Shown here piece by piece: positions 8,484 to 16,567 of a stretch of DNA of 51,541 bases. This stretch comes from Saprospiraceae bacterium (GTDB lineage: Bacteria > Bacteroidota > Bacteroidia > Chitinophagales > Saprospiraceae). A program made the translations under genes and the position numbers. The DNA is taken from assembly GCA_022841505.1 (NCBI GenBank), contig JALHRK010000004.1:1-51541 (forward strand). The letters run 5' to 3'. Below the pieces are notes generated by a model that had not been told where the DNA came from, did no database searches, and saw nothing but the letters and a program-made list of their open reading frames with translations. The first letter of the stretch is position 1. Each line of letters opens with the position of its first letter.

Positions 8484-9347
8484 ATGAGTTGGTTCAAACG
8501 GCTCAAGGAAGGGATTCAAACCGCAACACGGAACAAGAAAGAGGCGCCGGAAGGGCTTTGGTATAAGTGCAAGCGTTGCAGGCATACCTCTACCGTGAAG
8601 GAACTCAGGGATAATTTTTATAAATGCCCTCAGTGTAATTACCACGTCCGCATCAGTTCGCAGGAGTATTTCGAGTTGCTTTTTGACGGCACGTATGAAG
8701 AGCTGTTTGGAGAGTTGCGGGCAAGGGACATGCTTGAGTTCACAGACATCAAACCTTATCCTGATCGCTTAGCGGAAGCTGCACTAAATACGGGGCTCAC
8801 TGACGCCATTGCTGTCGCAAAAGGCAAAATCAACAAAAGGCCGTTGGTGATTGCCGCAATGGATTTCAAGTTCATCGGTGGTTCCATGGGGTCTGTGGTC
8901 GGACAAAAAATTGCCATGGCGATTGACCTTTGCATTGAAACGCATACCCCGTTGCTCATCATTTCCAAATCGGGTGGTGCGCGCATGATGGAATCTGCTT
9001 TTTCGCTGATGCAAATGGCGAAAACGGCAGCCAAGCTCACTCAATTGGCCAAAGCCCGAATTCCTTATTTTTCCTTGATGACCGACCCGACTACTGGCGG
9101 CGTAACGGCCTCTTTTGCCATGCTGGGCGACATCAATTTTGCTGAACCGGAAGCGCTGATTGGCTTTGCCGGACCGCGGGTAATCAAAGAAACCATCAAA
9201 CGCGATTTGCCGGAAGGTTTCCAAAGCGCAGAATCGGTACTGGAACACGGGTTTCTCGACTTCATTGTGGATCGGAAAGACCTGAAAGAACAGTTGTCGG
9301 ATTTGCTGGCCTTGTTCAGCGGTGTGGAGAAAGTAGGGGAGGAGTAG
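8484..9347 (+). CDS. accD: Acetyl-CoA carboxylase carboxyltransferase subunit beta
   Basis: Beta subunit of the carboxyltransferase that moves CO2 from biotin carrier protein to acetyl-CoA, giving malonyl-CoA for fatty-acid synthesis. The 287-residue protein has the N-terminal zinc ribbon with Cys29, Cys32, Cys48 and Cys51 (CKRC...CPQC). The crotonase-like core follows, with FKFIGGSMGSVVGQKI, SKSGGARMMESAFSLMQMAK and MTDPTTGGVTASFAMLGD, and the oxyanion-hole region GFAGPRVI. The length is normal. accA is not in the window. The 154-base spacer upstream shows no clear promoter, and a repeat array follows downstream. Confidence 0.96.
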   Translation: MSWFKRLKEGIQTATRNKKEAPEGLWYKCKRCRHTSTVKELRDNFYKCPQCNYHVRISSQEYFELLFDGTYEELFGELRARDMLEFTDIKPYPDRLAEAALNTGLTDAIAVAKGKINKRPLVIAAMDFKFIGGSMGSVVGQKIAMAIDLCIETHTPLLIISKSGGARMMESAFSLMQMAKTAAKLTQLAKARIPYFSLMTDPTTGGVTASFAMLGDINFAEPEALIGFAGPRVIKETIKRDLPEGFQSAESVLEHGFLDFIVDRKDLKEQLSDLLALFSGVEKVGEE

Positions 9348-9362
9348 GCCAGCAACAAAAAA

Positions 9363-9680
9363 GATAATTGATGATAGATGATTGATAAATGATGATTGAT
9401 GATGTGAAGTCCACATTATTTGATTTTTTGGGTTCGTATCGTGTTCATTATCAATCATGTAATTGTCAATCGTCAATAAAAGTAATTAAGTAGTGAATCT
9501 ACTCCTATTGATGTTTTGGGTCCTGTCGTGTCCATCATCAATTATCAATCATGTAATCGTCAATCATCAATAAAAGTAATTAAGTAGTGAATCTACTCCT
9601 ATTGATGTTTTGGGTCGTGTCGTGTCCATCATCAATTATCAATCATGTAATCGTCAATCATCAATAAAAAATAAAAGTAT
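9363..9680. repeat. 94-bp tandem repeat array of TCAAT-rich units after accD
   Basis: This 353-base gap between accD and the M28 gene holds no gene. It begins with GATTGATGATTGATAAAT-like sequence, then about three copies of a unit starting TGTTTTGGGTC (9512 and 9606, period 94; a divergent first copy near 9421). Each has TCAATCATGTAATCGTCAAT, and the first two also have AGTAGTGAATCTACTCC, which contains the palindrome AGTAG..CTACT. The last copy ends in the string found at 1-38. The start (9363-9403) is roughly the reverse complement of the array's CATCATCAATTATCAATC motif. Confidence 0.85.
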
Positions 9681-9700
9681 CAGGCATTGACGCTACAACT

Positions 9701-11074
9701 ATGAAGCATAACTTACTTTTCTTCCTGGTCTGTTATTTCACTGCCACGTTCGCCATTGGCCAGTCAGCCATTGCGCCGCAACTGGATCCGCGCCTGTATA
9801 AAATTGCCGGAGCGCCTTCTGCTCAACGTCTTGAAAAAGACATCCGCGCCTTAGCGGGTTTTGGCACGCGCAGCACGCTGTCCGATACCTTGTCAGAAAC
9901 GCGGGGCATCGGCGCGGCCCGGCGCTGGATCAAAGCAGAATTTGAAAAAATCTCCAAAGACTGTGGCGGTTGCCTGGAAGTCTTTTACCAGCGCACGTTG
10001 TTCAAAGGCGGCGTCAATCCGCGCATCCCGAACGACGTTTGGATCGTCAACGTGGTTGCCATCCAGCGCGGCACGAGGTATCCCAACCGCTACGTCATTA
10101 TGTCCGGCGATATAGATTCCCGGCCTTCCAATCCCAGCGACGGCGAAAGCGATTCGCCCGGCGCCAACGACAACGCATCCGGCATGGCCGGCACGATTGA
10201 AGCAGCGCGGGTGCTGACGCAATACAAATTTCCCAACAGTGTCATTTATGTGGGCCTTTCCGGCGAAGAACAGGGCCTGATCGGCGGTCAGCACATGGCA
10301 GAAATGGCCAAAAAAGACGGCTGGGAAATCCTCGGCGTGCTGAACAACGACATGATTGGCAACATCGAGGGCATCAACGGGGTGATTGACAACCGGACCT
10401 TCCGCATTTTTTCGGAACCCGTTCCCGCCACGGAAACCGAGCAGCAGCGCGCCTGGCACCGGGTATATGGCGGCGAAGTGGACGGGCCTTCGCGGCAATT
10501 GGCGCGCTACGTAGATAAACTCACAGATTTATATACCACCAACCTCGATGCGATGCTGGTATACCGCCTTGACCGATTCGGGCGCGGCGGGCACCACAAA
10601 CCCTTCAACGACCTGGGTTTTCCTGGTATCCGCATCATGGAAACCTGGGAAAACTACAACCGCCAGCACCAGAATGTGCGCACCGAAGACGGCGTTGCTT
10701 ACGGCGACGTAATCGAAGGCGTGAATTTTGAATACGCGGCCAAACTCACCGGGGTGAACGCCATCACTTTAGCTGCTTTGGCCTGGGCGCCGCCTGCGCC
10801 GGCCAACGTCATGATTGGCGGGGTGGTAGAACCTTCCACCCGCCTGAAATGGGACGCAGTGAACGACCCCGACCTGGCCGGCTACAAGGTCTACTGGCGC
10901 GAAACGACTGCCCCGCAATGGCAGTTTTCCCGGTATGTGGACAAAAGCCTAACCAATATTACGCTCGAAAACATTGTTATTGATAATTATTTGTTTGGGG
11001 TCGCCGCAGTGGGGAAAGATGGGCATGAGAGTTTGGTGGTGTATCCGGTGACTTTGATTCCGAGAAGGCAATGA
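9701..11074 (+). CDS. Secreted M28-family metallopeptidase with C-terminal FN3-like domain
   Basis: Predicted zinc aminopeptidase-type enzyme, exported by a signal peptide ending near FAIGQ (residue 21). The M28 core shows SGDIDSR (136-140), [11 protein letters not shown] (154-164), the catalytic Glu pair in LSGEEQGL (Glu189-Glu190), NNDMIGN (Asp217) and a late [19 protein letters not shown]...YNRQHQ segment with the last ligand. The usual first His of the HxD motif is Asp137 here, so one zinc ligand may differ. A roughly 85-residue C-terminal domain resembles fibronectin type III ([22 protein letters not shown]). No T9SS C-terminal domain is evident. The stop overlaps the next gene's ATG by 4 bases. 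Confidence 0.88.
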   Translation: MKHNLLFFLVCYFTATFAIGQSAIAPQLDPRLYKIAGAPSAQRLEKDIRALAGFGTRSTLSDTLSETRGIGAARRWIKAEFEKISKDCGGCLEVFYQRTLFKGGVNPRIPNDVWIVNVVAIQRGTRYPNRYVIMSGDIDSRPSNPSDGESDSPGANDNASGMAGTIEAARVLTQYKFPNSVIYVGLSGEEQGLIGGQHMAEMAKKDGWEILGVLNNDMIGNIEGINGVIDNRTFRIFSEPVPATETEQQRAWHRVYGGEVDGPSRQLARYVDKLTDLYTTNLDAMLVYRLDRFGRGGHHKPFNDLGFPGIRIMETWENYNRQHQNVRTEDGVAYGDVIEGVNFEYAAKLTGVNAITLAALAWAPPAPANVMIGGVVEPSTRLKWDAVNDPDLAGYKVYWRETTAPQWQFSRYVDKSLTNITLENIVIDNYLFGVAAVGKDGHESLVVYPVTLIPRRQ

Positions 11075-11874
11075 GCCTGAAAAAACACACAACCATGACC
11101 AACCTATCCATCAAAACCATGGCCGAAATGGCCGCTGCGGGCGAAACGCCGGAAATTCTCTTCTGGGTGGGCTGCGCCGGAAGTTTCGATGCGCGCGCGC
11201 AGAAAGTGACGCGGGCCGTGTGCGAAATCCTGCAACAGGCGGGCATTAGTTACGCCATTCTCGGCAACGAAGAAAACTGCACCGGCGATCCGGCACGCCG
11301 CGCCGGCAACGAGTTTTTGTTCCAAATGATGGCCCTGCAAAATATTCAGACCTTAGATATGTACGCCGTGAAGCGCATCGTGGCGGCCTGCCCGCATTGC
11401 TTCAACACCCTCAAAAACGAATACCCGGCACTGGGCGGCAATTATGAAGTCATCCACCATACCCAACTCATCCACCAACTCATTGCCGACGGCAAATTGA
11501 AGCTGAAAGAAGGCGGTAGTTTCAAAGGCAAAAAAATTACCTACCACGATTCCTGCTACTTAGGTCGCGTGAACGGCGTGTACGAAGCGCCGCGCAAAGT
11601 CCTTGAAGCGCTCGACGCTGACCTGGCTGAAATGAAGCGCAGCCGGACCAACGGCCTGTGCTGCGGGGCCGGCGGCGCACAAATGTGGAAAGAAGACGAA
11701 CCCGGCGACAAGCGCATCAACGTCGAACGTGCCGAAGAAGCGCTGGCCACCGGGGCGCAGGTTATTGCCGTGAATTGCCCGTTTTGCCTCACCATGATGA
11801 GCGATGGCGTGAAAGCCAAAGACCGGCAGGATGAGGTGATGGTGTATGATATTTCGGAGCTGATTGTGGGGTAG
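11071..11874 (+). CDS. (Fe-S)-binding CCG-domain protein (HdrB/LutA-like)
   Basis: A 267-residue cytoplasmic protein with two cysteine-rich CCG-type domains as in heterodisulfide reductase HdrB, GlpC and LutA subunits. Motifs are [29 protein letters not shown] and [14 protein letters not shown] in the first half, and [19 protein letters not shown] and NCPFCLTMM in the second. The first domain has a single Cys (NCTGD) where a CCG pair would be. Its electron partner is not encoded here; Bacteroidota relatives often sit next to another Fe-S protein. The ATG at 11071 has GAGAAGG just upstream and overlaps the peptidase stop (ATGA), suggesting coupling. Relatives may instead begin at 11095 (MTNLSIKTM). 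Confidence 0.88.
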   Translation: MSLKKHTTMTNLSIKTMAEMAAAGETPEILFWVGCAGSFDARAQKVTRAVCEILQQAGISYAILGNEENCTGDPARRAGNEFLFQMMALQNIQTLDMYAVKRIVAACPHCFNTLKNEYPALGGNYEVIHHTQLIHQLIADGKLKLKEGGSFKGKKITYHDSCYLGRVNGVYEAPRKVLEALDADLAEMKRSRTNGLCCGAGGAQMWKEDEPGDKRINVERAEEALATGAQVIAVNCPFCLTMMSDGVKAKDRQDEVMVYDISELIVG

Positions 11875-11877
11875 CCT

Positions 11878-12774
11878 TCAATCCAGCGGCGGCCTTACAA
11901 TCGTAAACACCCGGGAAATATTGAATCCAAAATGGATGCCGCCATCTTCCCACTTGTTGGTCGTTTCTGCGATGAATCCTTTTTCGACCATAATTCTGGA
12001 ATTGCTGAAGTGCAACTGGAAGACGTGGCCGCCCGTTTCGATGTCGAGGCCAACGGAAAGCGAATTTACAAACTGGGGCGCAAGTTGATCCGGCAGCACG
12101 TAGATGTATTCCAGGTTGATGGCCATGCGCTTCGTTAGTTTGATGCGCGTGCCAATGCCCAGAGCCAGTACGTCGTTGGACTCATCGAAAGTGGCCACAA
12201 GGTTTCGGTGTACGATGGTCGGCGACAACTGAAGGCTGAATCCTTCGCTGATTTTTCGGCCAATGATCAATTGCCCGGTGTAGTAAAGGCGTGAAGAGAA
12301 ATGGTTGTCGCGATCGGGATTTGCCCATTTCAGCGTTTGCATGGCCACGCTGCCAAAAGCCGCTAAAGTGATGGGCATGTTGCGTTTTCCTTTACTTTGG
12401 CGCAGAATTTTATACTTGGCAAAGCCGTCTAAGGTTTTTTCATAATTACTCCTGCCGATTCCAATCACCAGCCGGTCTGTCACGCCATAGTCAAAACCGA
12501 TGCGCAGGTTGGCACCATCCAACCCAAAAAAGTCGTAAAGCCCGTTTTGTACCGTATTGAACCGGTGCGAAATTTTAAAATCCAATACCCCGCTCGCCGT
12601 ATTTTCTAACGAGTGCAGGTTGATCACCCGGCTGGTTTTGAAGCTGGCCGTGGCGTAGTCGGTGGTTTCTTCCTCTTCGCCGAGCAGGGAAAGCAAGTCT
12701 TCCTGCGCGAAAAGCGGAAGCGCGGCCATACTCAGGGCCAATGACATCAACAGGGTGTAAAGGTGCTTTTTCAT
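11878..12774 (-). CDS. DUF5777-type outer-membrane beta-barrel protein
   Basis: A 298-residue exported protein with a signal peptide cleaved near LFAQ|EDL. The rest alternates polar and hydrophobic residues as in outer-membrane beta strands (DYGVTDRLVIGIGRSNYE, MAINLEYIYVLPDQ). It ends with the family pattern HFSNSRIMVEKGFIAETTNKWEDGGIHFGFNISRVF. Function is unknown; relatives in Bacteroidota occur near YceI and cytochrome c genes, as here. It is the last gene of the minus-strand group. A strong hairpin at 12806-12836 separates it from yceI, so part of the mRNA may stop before it. Its stop lies 3 bases from that of the convergent Fe-S gene. Confidence 0.85.
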   Translation of the reverse strand: MKKHLYTLLMSLALSMAALPLFAQEDLLSLLGEEEETTDYATASFKTSRVINLHSLENTASGVLDFKISHRFNTVQNGLYDFFGLDGANLRIGFDYGVTDRLVIGIGRSNYEKTLDGFAKYKILRQSKGKRNMPITLAAFGSVAMQTLKWANPDRDNHFSSRLYYTGQLIIGRKISEGFSLQLSPTIVHRNLVATFDESNDVLALGIGTRIKLTKRMAINLEYIYVLPDQLAPQFVNSLSVGLDIETGGHVFQLHFSNSRIMVEKGFIAETTNKWEDGGIHFGFNISRVFTIVRPPLD

Positions 12775-12805
12775 TTGTCCGTATATTTTATGAATAAATG
12801 CAAAA

Positions 12806-12836
12806 TGCTACCCGTTCAAAAGCTGAACGGGTAGCA
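12806..12836 (-). terminator. Intercistronic terminator-like hairpin between the YceI-like and DUF5777 genes
   Basis: A perfect 13-bp stem TGCTACCCGTTCA / TGAACGGGTAGCA has a 5-base loop, followed on the minus strand by ATTTTGC. It lies between the YceI stop and the DUF5777 start. The short T-tract makes full termination uncertain. Confidence 0.65.
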
Positions 12837-12861
12837 AGTTAAAAAATCGTTTGATCAAGGA

Positions 12862-13425
12862 TTAAGAACCTTTCTTCAATTCCTGATAAGTAAGCGATAC
12901 GTCAATTTTTACCGTTTTGGCAATGTTGTCGCGCACCACCGCCGGAATGACGATACCATAATCCGCTACGGCAACCTCAAAAGTTGAAGCAGCAGCAATG
13001 ACGCCGCCTTTGACGGTAAATTTGCCGTCCGCTTCTACGTCTTTTGTAACGCCATGTATGCTGAGCTGCCCTTTGACTTTCACGGGATAAACGCCGTCTT
13101 TCGCCAAATTTACCGCTTTGAAATCGGTAACGGTTCCTTTAAAGCTCGCCTTTGGAAACTTGTCGCTTTCCATGTAATTTTCATTGAAATGCTCCTGCAT
13201 CAGGGCTTTTTCAAACTGGAAAGCTTTAATGAGTACAGCAAATTCCATTTTACCGGTTGCTGCATCGTAAACGCTGGTCGCCGTTTTGTTGACTGCTTCA
13301 ATTTTTTCAACCTTCGCGTCGGAAGAGAAAGACACTTTGCCTTCGCGGGTGAAATACTTCTGAGCATGAACACCACTGACGGCGAACAGGCCAAACAGCG
13401 CGAAAAGGATGCACTTTTTGAACAT
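12862..13425 (-). CDS. YceI-like periplasmic protein
   Basis: A 187-residue exported protein of the YceI lipocalin-like family, whose known members bind long isoprenoid or amide ligands in an eight-strand barrel. The signal peptide is MFKKCILFALFGLFAVSGVHAQ. The mature part has GKVSFSSDAKVEKIEAVNK, FEKALMQEHFNENYMESDKFPKASF, GQLSIHGVTKDVE and a C-terminal VKIDVSLTYQ strand, matching the family order. An in-frame upstream start at 13635 runs through repeat DNA, so the ATG at 13425 just before the signal peptide is preferred. In this setting a quinone or polyprenyl ligand is an attractive but unproven idea. Confidence 0.9.
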   Translation of the reverse strand: MFKKCILFALFGLFAVSGVHAQKYFTREGKVSFSSDAKVEKIEAVNKTATSVYDAATGKMEFAVLIKAFQFEKALMQEHFNENYMESDKFPKASFKGTVTDFKAVNLAKDGVYPVKVKGQLSIHGVTKDVEADGKFTVKGGVIAAASTFEVAVADYGIVIPAVVRDNIAKTVKIDVSLTYQELKKGS

Positions 13426-13448
13426 GATATGTATGGTTTGAATGAGTG

Positions 13449-13691
13449 AATTCCCCGAAGGGGGGTGTTTATCTATTTGTTTCGTTGTTCGTTGTTGGTT
13501 GATCGTTGTTCGTTGAGCGGCTTCTACCGAGCGGCTTCTACTGAGCGAAGTCGAAGTAAGTCGAGGTAAGTCGAACAAGGTTGATCGTTGATCTTTGTTC
13601 ATTGTGGCGTCAGAACGGGTTTGAAGGGAGTACAACTTTTATCTGAACCAAACCCCAACGAACAACGCTCAACGAACAACGTTCACCTAAC
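13449..13691. repeat. Low-complexity intergenic repeats (AACAACGCTCAACG and GAGCGGCTTCTAC types)
   Basis: The 266-base gap between the OB-fold gene and yceI is mostly repeats. It holds CGTTGTTCGTTG strings near 13487-13517, two tandem GAGCGGCTTCTACY units, CTGAGCGAAGTCGAAG, two GTAAGTCGA units, and AACGAACAACGCTCAACGAAC at 13658-13681, directly after the OB-fold gene stop. The same AACGAACAACGCTCAACG string recurs at 16837-16867 and 51488-51520. Confidence 0.8.
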
Positions 13692-14111
13692 TTACTTCAT
13701 AACTTCCACACAACGCGTCAGCACCACATCCATCAAAACGCCGTCGCATTTGCCTTTCAGCTTTACTTGTTCGCCGCTTTGAAAAGTGGTACGTTTGTGT
13801 TCCGATAAGGGATCTAATTCGCAAATGATGCCGCCCAGTTCGCTGCCGCTGTCGAGCATCACCTTTACGGTGCCGCCTTCGTCAGTAGTGGTTTCCCGAA
13901 CCGTGCCGCTCACTTCCACAATTTTTCCTAAGTATTTGGCATTTGCTGCGGCTTCATCGGTTTCGTATTCGCTGTAAAGCGTAACGGCGTCCACTTTCAC
14001 CTCGGCATCGGCATTGACCATGTTTTGGTGGGGTTTATTCCACATCATATAACCGGCGCCCCCCGCAATAACTGCTGCTGCCAGGAGACCCCAAAGAAGG
14101 AATTTTTTCAT
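13692..14111 (-). CDS. OB-fold (tRNA_anti-like) exported protein
   Basis: A 139-residue protein with one N-terminal hydrophobic helix (LLWGLLAAAVIAGGAGYMMW), acting as a membrane anchor or uncleaved signal, then a short OB-fold. The fold shows the tRNA_anti-like pattern KYLGKIVEVSGTVRE, GGTVKVMLDSGSELGGIICEL and VKLKGKCDGVLMDVVLTRC. Proteins of this type are common in Bacteroidota envelopes and their ligand is unknown. The two Cys could form a disulfide. It sits between a cytochrome c-like lipoprotein and the YceI-like protein on the same strand, so a role in the same envelope process is likely but inferred. Confidence 0.8.
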   Translation of the reverse strand: MKKFLLWGLLAAAVIAGGAGYMMWNKPHQNMVNADAEVKVDAVTLYSEYETDEAAANAKYLGKIVEVSGTVRETTTDEGGTVKVMLDSGSELGGIICELDPLSEHKRTTFQSGEQVKLKGKCDGVLMDVVLTRCVEVMK

Positions 14112-14203
14112 AATGCTGAAGATTTAGTTAAGTGATGCAAAATAAATACTTGAGTCATGCCGGATTTTGGTTGCGGTCCCATCGGGACCTAATATCGGTA
14201 ACG

Positions 14204-14572
14204 CTAATTATCCAAAGCGCCATCGGCAATCCAGGCTTCAATCTTGTCAATATTACACGCCGATAATTTCGCAGCGCCCTGTGGCATTGCAGGAAACCTG
14301 GAATCGTGGTTGATGACGCCGACCAATTTGCTGTTGTCTACATAAACTTTAAGGTTGGCGTACCCTTGCAGCGTAACATTTCCTAAACCCACGCCCTGCG
14401 CATGACACACATAACAATTGGTTTGAAGGATCGGAACGATGTCGGTTGCGTAACTCATGTTTGTGGTTGTGCAATCACCCACAGGATATAAATCCTCTTC
14501 TACGTCGTAGTAACAACCGCCTGCTACTAAGACCGCGCTTATTGCAAGAGCGCTCAGAAACTGTTTTTTCAT
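14204..14572 (-). CDS. Cytochrome c-like lipoprotein (single heme motif)
   Basis: A 122-residue lipoprotein: signal with lipobox VAGGC (Cys20), then one cytochrome c-type domain with heme motif CYVCH and later MPQGAAKLSACNIDKIEAWIADGA. The C-terminal 85 residues align with the second half of the neighbouring longer protein (NMSYATDIVPILQTNC versus NMSFANDIRPIIQNAC), so the two are paralogues. Probably periplasmic or outer-membrane-anchored electron carrier. ATG at 14572 gives the signal peptide; 14605 is only an upstream in-frame start. Six-base-arm hairpin GGTCCC/GGGACC follows at 14175-14189. Confidence 0.85.
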   Translation of the reverse strand: MKKQFLSALAISAVLVAGGCYYDVEEDLYPVGDCTTTNMSYATDIVPILQTNCYVCHAQGVGLGNVTLQGYANLKVYVDNSKLVGVINHDSRFPAMPQGAAKLSACNIDKIEAWIADGALDN

Positions 14573-14705
14573 GTTATACTGCATGTTTTTAGAGATAAGA
14601 ATCAATGAATTGATATAATACGGTGTTTTGATACAAAAAGGCTGCGGCGGTTTAGCATAAGACTGTCCGCTATTTTACCATTCTGATTTTCGCACCGCAA
14701 ACATA

Positions 14706-15449
14706 TCAATTGTTTGGCGCGCCTGCATCAATCCAGGCTTTGATCTTATCAACAGAACACTGCGGCAGCTGGTTTCCCCCAAAAGGCATGGCCACAAAAC
14801 CTGGTTGCCTTGCAATGGCGCCGTAAAGTCTGCCATTATTGGCTACGGCTGCTACGCCGTTGTGCGCCGACAGGTTGATTCCGCCGGAGGGCGCCGTTCC
14901 GCTGTGGCAACCCTGGCAGGCGTTTTGGATAATGGGGCGGATGTCGTTGGCGAAAGACATGTTTTGGGTATTGCATTGACCTGCGCTGGCATCGCATTCC
15001 AGGTTCTGGGCGCCTTGCACAATCCATTTCCTGATCAGGTCAATTTGATCCTGCGAAAGCGGCGCATTCGGCGATTGTGGCATGCGGTCTTCGGGGTCGT
15101 CGTCGGTTATGGCTTTATATAAATCGCTTTCGTTCGGATTGAAAGGGCTTACATCAGCCGTTTGCATCACTTTCTGATAAGACGTCAACACCACGCCATT
15201 CTGCGCCGAAGCTTCGTTGTGGCAGCCTGAAAAAGCGCAACGCGATTGCAAAATCGGCAGGATCTCCAGGTCAAAATAAACCACATTGGGATCGCAGGGC
15301 GTGCCGCCGGTTCCTGTGGTATCGTTCGGAATCGTGTCCGTTATGATCGGATCGTCGTCCAAAGGGCCCAGGCCGTTGTGTTTGCAGGAAAAGCTCAGTA
15401 AAATCGTCCCTGTCATAAAAAGGAGCATCCAATAGCTGCTGATTTTCAT
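14706..15449 (-). CDS. Two-domain cytochrome c-like lipoprotein
   Basis: A 247-residue lipoprotein (lipobox LLSFSC) with two cytochrome-like halves. The first half carries CAFSGCH (CX4CH rather than CXXCH) and the second a standard CQGCH. Each half ends in a run such as MPQSPNAPLSQDQIDLIRKWIVQGA or MPFGGNQLPQCSVDKIKAWIDAGA, with a possible Met heme ligand. A Thr/Pro/Gly-rich linker (DTIPNDTTGTGGTPCDP) follows the anchor. The domain type resembles Bacteroidota cytochrome domains found next to surface proteins. ATG at 15449 is preferred over the GTG two codons upstream. First gene of the minus-strand group reaching to DUF5777. Confidence 0.85.
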   Translation of the reverse strand: MKISSYWMLLFMTGTILLSFSCKHNGLGPLDDDPIITDTIPNDTTGTGGTPCDPNVVYFDLEILPILQSRCAFSGCHNEASAQNGVVLTSYQKVMQTADVSPFNPNESDLYKAITDDDPEDRMPQSPNAPLSQDQIDLIRKWIVQGAQNLECDASAGQCNTQNMSFANDIRPIIQNACQGCHSGTAPSGGINLSAHNGVAAVANNGRLYGAIARQPGFVAMPFGGNQLPQCSVDKIKAWIDAGAPNN

Positions 15450-15464
15450 TATCACTCGTTTTTC

Positions 15465-15511
15465 GTAATTCTTTGTTGGGGCAGAAAATTTTCTGCCCGG
15501 TAATTCTTTGA
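15465..15511. repeat. Palindrome GGGCAGAAAATTTTCTGCCC flanked by 11-bp direct repeats
   Basis: The perfect 20-bp palindrome at 15478-15497 lies between two identical GTAATTCTTTG copies (15465-15475 and 15500-15510), which look like a target-site duplication. The core resembles the palindrome near 49443-49464 (GGGGCAGAAAATATTCTGCC). It lies upstream of the two-domain cytochrome gene. Confidence 0.8.
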
Positions 15512-15665
15512 TGCTTATAACGCCAAAGGTAGGTCAGGGTCTTGTTAAGGGAAAAGTAAAGCTTGCTGAACGGGAAAAAAGGCGCACTGAACCGGGAAAA
15601 AGCGGTCAAGTATCAACTATTTGAATAAATAATTGAAAACATACCCGATAAATGAACTGTATTGT

Positions 15666-15673
15666 TATTTTTG
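15666..15673 (+). promoter_or_regulatory. -7 promoter element (TATTTTTG) of the S24 regulator gene
   Basis: TATTTTTG matches TAnnTTTG and lies 45 bases before the ATG of the S24 regulator. No good TTTG element is seen about 20 bases upstream, so the call is moderate. Confidence 0.45.
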
Positions 15674-15718
15674 TTCGACGACTTTTAATGCCTCTCTGTT
15701 AAAGCAGACTCCGATACT

Positions 15719-16567
15719 ATGAATAGCATCATTACGCAACGGTTCATTAAGTGCCATGACCGGCTCCGCGAGGAAGGGCGTGTGCGTTCCAGCAGGCAAT
15801 TTGCAATGTCGTTGGACTACCTTCCGCAGAGTTTAAGCGAAATATTGAAAAACCGTCGTGATGTAACAATCGAGTTGCTGAGGAAAGCCATTGAAAAATA
15901 CAAAATGAACCCCGTGTACGTCCTGACTGGCGATGGCCCGATGTTCATGACCGAAGAAGATCACAAAACGTTTCGGGTGCTGACCATCGTTACGGATTCA
16001 AAAGACGAAGAGCGCATCGTTCACGTACCGGTTCCCGCGCAAGCCGGATATGCCGCCGAAATGGCCGGCCCTTCATTTGTCCATGATTTGCCTTCATTTA
16101 CGCTGCCCGACTATAAATATAAAGCAGGCACCCATCGTTCTTTTGATGTAGCGGGCGACAGCATGGAACCCACTTTGTTTGAAGGCGACAAGGTCATTTG
16201 CAGCTACGTTGAACCCGTTTTGTGGGAAAACGCCATCAAAGACAACTACGTTTATGTGGTAGTCACCCGGGGCGATGTTTTGGTAAAACGGGTTTTCAAC
16301 CATTTGAAAGACGAAAAAGCCCTGTTGCTGGCTTCAGACAATGTATTTTACGAACCTTACCGGGTTTTTATGAACGATATCCGGGAGCTTTGGTACGTCC
16401 GGGCAAAAATCAGCCCTTTTTTACCTTCTCCTCAAAACCTCCAAAACCGGATCCACGAGGAAATGCGCGAGCTTCGGCATACGGTGCAGCAGCAAAGCAA
16501 ACAACTCGACCTGATGCATTCCACGATTGAAAAAATTTTCACGAACAACGGAAACAACCATGAGTAA
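15719..16567 (+). CDS. LexA/CI-like transcriptional regulator with S24 autoprotease domain
   Basis: A 282-residue repressor-type protein. The N-terminal helix-turn-helix region is about residues 1-75 (SSRQFAMSLDYLPQSLSEILKN). The C-terminal S24 domain has all the features for self-cleavage: an Ala109-Gly110 site in PVPAQAGYAAEM, catalytic Ser148 in GDSMEPT and Lys190 in GDVLVKRVF. The protein therefore probably responds to DNA damage or a similar signal, as known LexA/CI proteins do. A C-terminal extension (EEMRELRHTVQQQSKQLDL) is predicted coiled coil and may aid oligomerisation. Its targets are not shown; the divergent cytochrome/YceI group is one candidate. The stop overlaps the next small gene. 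Confidence 0.88.
   Translation: MNSIITQRFIKCHDRLREEGRVRSSRQFAMSLDYLPQSLSEILKNRRDVTIELLRKAIEKYKMNPVYVLTGDGPMFMTEEDHKTFRVLTIVTDSKDEERIVHVPVPAQAGYAAEMAGPSFVHDLPSFTLPDYKYKAGTHRSFDVAGDSMEPTLFEGDKVICSYVEPVLWENAIKDNYVYVVVTRGDVLVKRVFNHLKDEKALLLASDNVFYEPYRVFMNDIRELWYVRAKISPFLPSPQNLQNRIHEEMRELRHTVQQQSKQLDLMHSTIEKIFTNNGNNHE

Noticed and set aside
9363-9680. CRISPR array or rRNA-like repeat.
   Set aside because: Whole 94-bp units repeat, including what would be spacers; no RNA gene features.
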